Assembly: GCF_000002865.3 (NCBI RefSeq)
Contig: NW_001865053.1
Coordinates: 535,949 to 599,948, forward strand
Direction: 5' to 3'
Source of the DNA: Monosiga brevicollis MX1
Taxonomy: Eukaryota; Opisthokonta; Choanoflagellata; Craspedida; Salpingoecidae
Length of the DNA: 64,000 nucleotides
Shown: positions 59,773 to 64,000 of the stretch, in pieces
How the letters are laid out: each line of letters opens with the position of its first letter
How positions within the stretch are numbered: the first letter of the stretch is position 1
Made by a program: the position numbers and the translations under genes
The notes under the pieces: model-generated
Database searches by the model: none
What the model was told of the DNA's origin: nothing
What the model saw: the letters and a program-made list of their open reading frames with translations, nothing else

Positions 59773-62374
59773 ATGACAATGGAGGACGATCCCTCGGTAT
59801 CCCTGTGGACCATCCTCCTCAACCTGGGCTCGGCATTGGCTGAGGAACAGCTTTGGGCCTTGGCTGAGAGCGCAGCCGAAGCGCTACACACCCGTGGAAA
59901 TGATCTGGGCCTGCCCTCCAAAGATGATATTGCCACTTTTGTTTTGACGCCATACAGCCTACATGTTCTGGCCTCGGGCGCGATCAACCTGACAGGTCTG
60001 CGTTGCCCTGCTGCCTCGCACCCGCCAGCAAAATTCCAGCCACTCAAATATGTCGCACAACCCCCAACCCCCCTGATTGTGCAGATGATGTGGCCCCAGC
60101 TGACTTACGCGATAAGTGCTTGGCTGATGAGGTGAAAGAAGACATGGCGCTGGAAGCTGACGCGCTCAAGGTAGAGCTCTGCCAGCCGCCCGCGCGTGAT
60201 GGGTTCACCTTTTTCCGATTCGTAACAACTCTCGCCTCTGGTCCTGACTTGCTGCGTGAAAACGGCACAGACACATGTGTACGGCCTGGGTGCAACCCTC
60301 TTCATGGCTGCCGACTACGGCCTGTCCGATCAAGAGGAGCCGGAACTCTCGTCGGGTAAGCTGCACCCTCGCCGTCAAGCGCAAAGCATGGGCCGCTTTT
60401 GATCAATGGCTGTTCATTTTCCTGGACTTGCCTCCACTCTTCACTGGACTTCATCATGGCTCCATTCTTTAGATATGGAAGCCTTAATTTCCGCTATGAC
60501 AGACGACGAGGTTGTCGATCGCGCCAGTGTGGATGAAGTCCTCCAGGTACACCCCGCTTCCAAGGCGTCGCACGATCAGCCGATTTGAGCTATCTTCTTG
60601 CACTCTTCCACGCACAGTCCAGCTCAAGGGTTCGTGATTGCATTGGCATGGCTGTTGCCGCGACTGATGCAGGATATACGGCAAATGAGTACTGCTCATG
60701 GACGCACAGCCACGCATATTCTCCAACAACTCTATCAACTCGCCCAGCGTGCAAGCCAGGTAGAATGCAATTGCAATTATCTCGTCCCCGACTTTGTTGG
60801 TCTTGGCAGCAATCAGCAGCTCAAGCTTCGTGCTACCCTTTGTTTTATGGGCATGTCAGGTGCCGGGGGATGCCTCAGAAATCCCTGCAGCCATGGACCC
60901 CCCTCCATCATCCGACACCACTGGCTCTGGCGACATACATGCATCTCTCATGCAAGAAATCCGAGGCAATGGCTCGACCCGCCTTCGTGATGTAAGCTAT
61001 TTTTTTCTTTTCCTTTCTTTTCTTTTAAGCTCCGAAGGATTAGGGCCCACTTGTGCTTGCGATGTGCTCTGTACGTACCTGTTGTTCATGTTGACTCTTG
61101 TACACGCCTGTCGAATGAATGAAACGCATGAACAGGCTCAGCAGCGCATCCTCGACGGGCCAGACCCCTATGTGACACCACGCGAGCAACTTCTCGAAGA
61201 CATTCGACGCTCCTCCCGTGCAACGCTTCAGAGCCTTCCATCGTATGAGGCTTTGCCTGTCCCTGCTGACGCGACCTCGGACGAAAGCGCGCCCACCCGG
61301 CGTACCGTCAACGGCCGAGCAATCCTCCCGCTTCGACTCTCCACAGAAAGTGCCGAGGACGATCTCTCCGACTTGTTGGGCGACTGGGACCCTGCCGCGC
61401 AGGTGCAACTAGCTTTTGCGGCAGAGGCTGCCGTGGACGACGCTGCGCGGTTTTTGGACGATGTGCAGGACGAGGCGAATTCCGGTAACGGCTCTGAAGA
61501 AGGGCGGGGGCGAGCGTCAAAGAGCGGCGCTGACTCGACCCCACCGTCATCAATGCAGCAGCGCGCCGTCCTTCAGGTGGACGAGCCCGAGCCTCTCTCC
61601 GAACCCCAAAAGCCGTCAGTGCCCTTGCATCGCCCCCTTTCCCGCCCATAAGCGTGATGGCCGGTGCCTTGGCATGCAGAACTTTTCTCGCATGTTTCCT
61701 TGTTTCCTCACCTCTCGATCAACTCATTTTGCAACATTACTTGTTCGTGTGCGCAGTACTTTTGTGGGCTTTGGAGATTTTGAGCACATCAATAAAATGC
61801 TTTTCAAGGCGGAATTGGACGAGTTACAGGATACGGACCCAAAGGCGGTATGTCTCTTCTGTCTCCCACTCCCGTTCCTTCCCCTCTCTGTGGACTACTC
61901 GTACTTTACTTGTGTGATGCCCCTTCTTTCTCTGCATCGTTGCCCGATACAGTACGCAGCGATCAACGCCAACAAACTCTGTGCTGTCTGCCTGAAGCAG
62001 CGCTTCACGTTTTTCATTCGCGCCCGCTTCTGTGAAATGTGCCAAAGACCAGTTTGCGGGTACGATGGGTGCATGCTGCCGAGGCGCCAGTCTGAAAAAA
62101 AAAGATATCTTTTGAACACCCTTTTGCTGTGATTATGTTGTGGCTCACCTTGGTGGTGATCCCCGCTTGTAGGCAATGCTGCAGCCAAGTACCGCTGCCA
62201 CAGCACATGTGCATGGGTACGGGCGGTAGTCCGATATCTAGCCCAGCTATGCGACGAAAGCTCCCAGTAAACGGCCGCGTATCAAACGATTCGAATGCGT
62301 GTTTACGTGCCCTGCTTTGCCGCGAATGTCGGGGGAGCGTCGGTGGGGCTGTCCTTTCCCCGGGGCACAAGTAA
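59773..62374 (+). CDS. SPIRE: Spire-type actin nucleator (KIND-WH2-Spire box-FYVE)
   Basis: Homologue of Spire, which nucleates actin with WH2 repeats and works with formins through KIND. Exons 59773-59995, 60085-60170, 60271-60355, 60473-60546, 60673-60759, 60860-60991, 61136-61614, 61757-61847, 61953-62059, 62173-62374 join in phase to 521 residues. KIND domain about 1-185: VSLWTILLNLGSALAEEQLW and HVYGLGATLFMAADYGLSDQ with the acidic EEPEL. WH2-like motifs: SLMQEIRGNGSTRLRD (about 212-229) and REQLLEDIRRSSRATLQS (about 245-262). Spire box: INKMLFKAELDELQDTD. FYVE-like zinc domain: LCAVCLKQRFTFFIRARFCE, MCQRPVCGQCC and the late CLRALLCREC pair. Human Spire1 has four WH2 repeats and about 750 residues; here only two are evident. 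Confidence 0.85.
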
Positions 62375-62854
62375 TAGCATGTCTAATTAACATAAATTGC
62401 ACTCACCTTCAGTCGCTTTGATCATTCTGCTTCCGGTGAGGCAAAGGTGGACCTGTTATAATACACATTGTATTTTGATACTATAAAACGTTGAAAAGAA
62501 GAAGGGTCATAAAAAAGATAAAAAGAGGCCCATTAAAAGACCACAACTTGCCTAACTCGATCCCAAATGAATGCAGTTAGACTAGTCCCACTTGACTTGT
62601 TGCTGGTCTCAAACCCGTAACGCCAGCCGCCGGCAGCTGAGAGGAAAGTCACAACGTCGTCGTGAGTGTTTGGAAATCAAGGAACCCACCAAAAATTAAT
62701 CAACCACTTTGACATCAATTCGGAGTTTAACATGAAAATGCTCACAAGACAAATTTACGAGACGTCGTTATTGTACAAAGCTCTACCAGAGTGCGTGGAG
62801 CGCCTCGGTCAAAATGGCAGCCAACATAGCGCCCTGCCATCCACCCACAGCTAG
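62375..62854. other. 3' spacer between convergent genes
   Basis: 480 bp between the Spire stop and the acidic protein stop (minus). It is AT-rich at 62450-62540. No gene or RNA recognised. Confidence 0.55.
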
Positions 62855-63632
62855 TCAATCATCTTCGGTAGCGACAGTCGGCTCAATCGCGTTGGTGGGT
62901 GGCTTAAACTCTGCCACGGTCGCACTGCTCATGTCTGGGTCCCCGTCTGTTGCTGGCGTTGAAGCACTATCAAGCGCACCCTCGACCGGCGAGTCATGTT
63001 CATCAAGGAAATCTTCATCGTGGTCAAAGTAGCCATCGCTTTCAGCATCCTCCTGGTCATACTCGTCTTCATCTTCCTCGCCATACTGGTCTTCGTCCTC
63101 ATCTTCGTCATACTCCTCGCCATCCTCGTCTTCGTCATCGTCGTGCTTCTTGGTCCTGCCTGCAGCACGGCCAAAGGCGAGCGGTGATGCCGCATCACCA
63201 AAGTCAGCGCGCGCCAAAGCTGCCAAGTCTGGGTTTTCTGCCAGATCCAAAGCCATCTATGGAGCACCATACGAATCAGATCAGATTATTCACACAAGAA
63301 GGATTCAGCACGCACGGTTGCAGGTCCATTTGCATGTGCGCTGGAAGACCAGCCAGATGATTGGTCGTGGCTGCGCGCTATATGCACGTACCGACTGCGT
63401 CAACGCATCGAGAGCGTCGTTGTCAAGGCGAAAGTCAGCTGGCAAGTCATCCAGGGTTATGTCGAAGAGTCCTCTCTGTACGCCATCAGGAGCTCCATCA
63501 CTCATGGCCTCGGCGGAGTCTGCGCCAGACTCTTCGCCCAGCTCGCTTTGCGTCAGTTGATAAGATTCGGCCCGCTTGCGAGCTGCTTGCATGGCACCAG
63601 AGAGCTCTCCGACCTGATCATCCTCGTCGTCC

Positions 63633-63669
<37 letters not shown>

Positions 63670-64000
63670 CGTCATCATCCACATCATCATCCACATCATC
63701 ATCGATATCATCATTGACATCCTCATCGTCCTCATTCGCTTCATCGTCGTCATCGTCATCGTCATTGTTGCCATCAAAGTTGTACTCACAATCCTCATCC
63801 ACCCCTTGGTCATTGCCCGACCTGCGCCAAGCCTCTTCTACTACATCGTCAAATTCCGAGTCAGAAGCATCGTTCTGGGCACTGGTGTTGGGACGCGATG
63901 AACCCTCAGCAGTAGCCGAGCCCGTCCCGGACAAGGCCACGCGACGCTCCTCAATCAACGTCTGATAGCGGCGAATGCGCTCCTCACGCAAGCGCTTCAT
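62855..64000 (-). CDS. Very acidic protein, runs to the window edge
   Basis: Exons (minus) 64000-63392 and 63256-62855 join in phase (donor after CAGTCG, acceptor CATAG). An ATG sits exactly at the window edge (64000), and the real start may lie further out; about 336 residues are visible. It begins KRLREERIRRYQTLIEERR, then Ser-rich sequence, a nearly pure Asp tract with scattered Asn, Val and Glu encoded by a GAT/GAC repeat at about 63634-63775, a helical LDDLPADFRLDNDALDALTQ segment, the segment ENPDLAALARADFG, a basic RTKKH and a second Asp/Glu/Tyr run. Such acid runs occur in histone chaperones and nucleolar proteins, but no family domain is recognised. Confidence 0.65.

Overview
This is nuclear DNA of a unicellular eukaryote. 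Genes are split by many short introns (mostly 60-150 bp, GT..AG, donors often GTACG/GTAAG/GTATG). They are packed on both strands with 0.2-2 kb spacers, and CA/TG and poly-pyrimidine microsatellites are frequent in introns and spacers. The gene content (Spire actin nucleator, SEMA-PSI-FN3-SEA receptor, TIPIN, WDR7, EEFSEC, FN3 and metzincin proteins) fits a close relative of animals. A choanoflagellate such as Monosiga is the best inference. A 50-base run of N at 42981-43030 shows it is a draft assembly. Exon limits were read by eye from splice sites; where a full exon list is given, the phases add up to an open frame, which is my main check.

Layout. 1-819 (-): 5' exons of the selenocysteine elongation factor EEFSEC, cut by the window edge. 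1575-3360 (+): old yellow enzyme family flavin reductase. 5035-8552 (+) and 9126-12345 (-): two long-chain acyl-CoA synthetases in tail-to-tail orientation, both starting with an N-myristoylation-type MGxxxS. 13545-15188 (+): TIPIN/Swi3. 15748-17904 (+): TIM44. 18236-22309 (-): large mitochondrial PPR protein. 22879-25179 and 26215-28190 (both -): paralogous secreted metzincin proteases with Thr-rich linkers; the second carries a 203-bp tandem duplication across an intron/exon border. 29755-36952 (-): WDR7/rabconnectin-3 beta-like WD40 protein. 38076-45205 (+): SEMA-PSI-FN3-SEA single-pass receptor of 1836 residues.

45832-46693 (-): W2-like protein. 48647-50815 (-): an unusual CARP (CAP C-terminal)-SEC-C fusion. 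51850-53110 (+): RA-domain protein. 54237-54568 (-): the C-terminal end only of a Rab21-like GTPase. 55524-55970 (-): small unassigned gene. 56186-58575 (+): nuclease-fold plus kinase-fold fusion resembling Crinkler-type effectors. 59773-62374 (+): Spire homologue. 62855-64000 (-): very acidic protein running to the right edge.

There is no operon logic. Neighbours share themes only loosely: fatty-acid activation by the two synthetases, mitochondrial import and RNA handling by TIM44 and the PPR protein, and a secreted protease pair. The most unusual items are the nuclease-kinase protein, the CARP-SEC-C fusion, the SEMA receptor, the intron-asymmetric synthetase pair and the fresh exon/intron duplication in the second protease. 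I saw no rRNA, CRISPR array or complete transposon. tRNA genes were not searched systematically.
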